Shown in pieces: positions 5,607 to 7,390 of a stretch of DNA of 7,390 nt. The DNA comes from Prevotella sp. (GTDB lineage Bacteria > Bacteroidota > Bacteroidia > Bacteroidales > Bacteroidaceae). The DNA is taken from the NCBI GenBank assembly GCA_017442765.1, contig JAFRZC010000055.1, forward strand, positions 1 to 7,390, given 5' to 3'. Numbering within the stretch: position 1 is the first letter of the stretch; every line of letters starts with the position of its first letter. The position numbers and the translations under genes were made by a program. The notes beneath the pieces are model-generated. The model made no database searches, was not told where the DNA came from, and saw nothing but the letters and a program-made list of their open reading frames with translations.

Positions 5607-7390
5607 ATGATGAAAGCGATAAAATTTTTACTGTTACTGAATGTAGCGTTCGCAACCACCGGAAAGACAACAGCCCAGACCTACCAGAACCCGGTGCTGC
5701 GAGGCGTTGCCGATGCCGGCGTCATCCGATACGGCGGAAAGTATTATATGGGCGGAGTGGCTACAATGGGCGACTTCTTCATCAGCAACGACCTTACCCA
5801 CTGGGACCAGCGCAAGCACGTCTATGACTTCCTGACCGACTACAACAAAGGCACGGGCGCAGGCAACAACCAGGTGCACTCCGACGACATCATCTACAGC
5901 GGCGGACTGTTTCATCTGCTGTTCTCGGCGAACTACTGGGGCAAAGACCGGCATATCGTTCACATCGTTCATGCCACATCGCCACACATCGAAGGACCCT
6001 ACACCGAGGTACGCGACGACCAGTGGATGGAAAACCGCATCGACCCGCAAGTGTTCTGCGACGAAGACGGCCGACTCTACCTCTACATGGTAAAGTTCAC
6101 CGACGGCAACACCATCTGGGCACGCCCCATGAACCCCGACTTCTCGTTCGCAGGAGAGGCGCGGCAGCTATTTTCCTCGCAACCCGGCACGTGGGAGACG
6201 ATGGACAACCGCGTCGCCGAAGGACCTTTTGTCATAAAGTATCACGGACGCTACTACATGATGTACAACGCCAACCACACCGCAGCGGAGTATGGCAACT
6301 ACCGGCTGGGCGTCTGCGAGGCCGATAGTCCGATGGGCTTCAACCCGGGCGGAAAATATTCGTGGCCGGTGGTGAGCCCGCAGACCGAACGGCTCGAGAA
6401 CACTTTCACCGACCTGATGCGCTACGGCGGCAAGGGCTACAACACCATCGACCTCAATGCCGACACCATCCGGTTTACCATCGACGGCGAGCGGTACCCC
6501 ACCGACCTCCGCCTGAAATTCGCACAGCGCGGCGGCGTCAACATCAGCCTGAACGGACATGCTATCGAGACGAATCCTCGCAGCGACTACCGACTGACGA
6601 CCATTCCAGCCGACTGGGTACATGCCGGTGTCAACGAGTTCACCATCGGCAAGGAGAAAGGCCGGCTGGTGGCCTTGGCACTCTACGACACATCGGGACA
6701 ACCGTGTCCCTTCACCGACGGCCCGCTGCTCCTCACTCCCGGGCAGCCTAACATTGTACGCGGACCGAACGGCTGGCAGTGGTGGCTGTCGTATATGGCG
6801 AACGAAGGGTTCCGACGCGACCAATACATTGACCGCATTCACTTCGTCAACGACCAGCTGACGGTTGACGGCATCAGCGGACACAACACCCCGGCACGGC
6901 AAGCCCCCGCACGCCCTCAGTATGAGGGGACAAGCATCGACAGCATTCCCGAGGCCGACTGCTATCTGCTCGAGGCCACCGCGCGAAGTTCTGAACATGC
7001 TCCGACCGAGGTATGGCGCATAGAGAAAAACCACACGCTGCTAAACGTCTGGAAAGACCATGTGAAAGTAATAGACAACCAACCTGCACCCGCAAATCTG
7101 TGGCAGCTCATTCGGCAGACAGCACAGCACTACCATATTGACTATCTGTCGTTCAACGAGGGGTGGGACGAGTTTGCCGACCACTTCAGCGGCTGGCAAG
7201 GACTCACGGCCGACCGGCGCGGGCTGTCGCTTCCCGCAGGAACATGGACGAAAGGGTCGGCAGCCGGCAACTACGAGTTTTCCGTCTGCTTCGACAACCG
7301 CACGCCCGACCGTGGCAAATACGGAGTCTATGCCGCTTATCAAGACGAAAAGAACTTCGTCAAGATAACCATCGACGCCGACAGCCGACA
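5607..7390 (+). CDS. Secreted GH43-like glycoside hydrolase with inserted and C-terminal beta domains; 3' end missing
   Basis: ATG occurs at 5607 and again at 5610; either may start the gene, 24 bases after the HhH stop. The frame runs open for 594 codons to the window edge. Residues 1-23 are a signal peptide (KAIKFLLLLNVAFA...TTA/Q). From residue 27 the protein follows the five-bladed family-43 propeller: NPVLRGVADAGVI (28-40) with Asp36 as the likely general base, IDPQVFCDEDGRLYLY (145-160) with Asp146 as the pKa-tuning residue, and VAEGPFVIKYHGRYYMMYNA (203-222) with Glu205 as the general acid. The first motif is ADAG rather than the usual ADPS. Residues of about 260-366 do not look like a blade and form a beta-rich module (FAQRGGVNISLNG, GVNEFTIGKEKGRL), after which the propeller resumes with TDGPLLLTPGQPNIVRGPNG and YIDRIHF (371-413). 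From about 515 a jelly-roll-like domain begins (ADHFSGW, YGVYAAYQDEKNFVKI) and is cut off. GH43 enzymes act mainly on arabinose-, xylose- or galactose-containing glycans; the substrate here is unknown. Confidence 0.85.
   Translation, partial: MMKAIKFLLLLNVAFATTGKTTAQTYQNPVLRGVADAGVIRYGGKYYMGGVATMGDFFISNDLTHWDQRKHVYDFLTDYNKGTGAGNNQVHSDDIIYSGGLFHLLFSANYWGKDRHIVHIVHATSPHIEGPYTEVRDDQWMENRIDPQVFCDEDGRLYLYMVKFTDGNTIWARPMNPDFSFAGEARQLFSSQPGTWETMDNRVAEGPFVIKYHGRYYMMYNANHTAAEYGNYRLGVCEADSPMGFNPGGKYSWPVVSPQTERLENTFTDLMRYGGKGYNTIDLNADTIRFTIDGERYPTDLRLKFAQRGGVNISLNGHAIETNPRSDYRLTTIPADWVHAGVNEFTIGKEKGRLVALALYDTSGQPCPFTDGPLLLTPGQPNIVRGPNGWQWWLSYMANEGFRRDQYIDRIHFVNDQLTVDGISGHNTPARQAPARPQYEGTSIDSIPEADCYLLEATARSSEHAPTEVWRIEKNHTLLNVWKDHVKVIDNQPAPANLWQLIRQTAQHYHIDYLSFNEGWDEFADHFSGWQGLTADRRGLSLPAGTWTKGSAAGNYEFSVCFDNRTPDRGKYGVYAAYQDEKNFVKITIDADSR

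Noticed and set aside
5600..5827. Plus-strand 75-codon frame beginning seven bases before the GH43 start
   Set aside because: It is the wrong frame of the GH43-like gene, which begins at 5607 with a good signal peptide and continues to the window end.

Overview
The window looks like chromosomal DNA of a Bacteroidota bacterium, most likely Prevotella or a close relative. The evidence is the -7 boxes of the TAnnTTTG type in AT-rich gaps, the absence of clear Shine-Dalgarno sites, the moderately GC-rich genes, and the gene types: a MurF with the Bacteroidetes-style C-terminus, a short bacterial neurotransmitter:sodium symporter, and secreted glycan and peptide enzymes. The genus is an inference.

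Layout. The left half is read on the minus strand. Bases 1-152 hold only the N-terminus of a secreted protein (signal peptide plus what looks like a C10-protease propeptide) with its own promoter at 224-255. Next comes a secreted 467-residue DUF4419 protein (312-1715). After a 76-base gap comes murF (1792-3129), the essential UDP-MurNAc-tripeptide:D-Ala-D-Ala ligase. A divergent, AT-rich control region (3130-3282) separates murF from the plus-strand block. That block is a sodium-coupled amino-acid-type transporter of the NSS family (3283-4659), a membrane-anchored protein with three helix-hairpin-helix units (4656-5582, start codon overlapping the previous stop), and a secreted family-43-like glycoside hydrolase (5607 to the window end, open at its 3' end). 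The tight spacing suggests one transcript for these three.

The genes do not form an obvious single pathway. murF is housekeeping, the transporter brings in small amino compounds, the GH43-like enzyme works on plant or host glycans outside the cytoplasm, and the DUF4419 protein has no known role. The most unusual structure is a G/C-run palindrome inside the murF reading frame (2316-2352). It encodes a Ser-Pro-Gly-Asp-rich insertion between two MurF domains and resembles an in-frame repeat insertion. A second G/C-run sequence starts at the base after the murF stop codon. The GH43-like protein is also notable because an extra beta-rich domain appears to interrupt its propeller. I see no phage, CRISPR, insertion sequence, tRNA or rRNA here, and no clear new multi-gene system.
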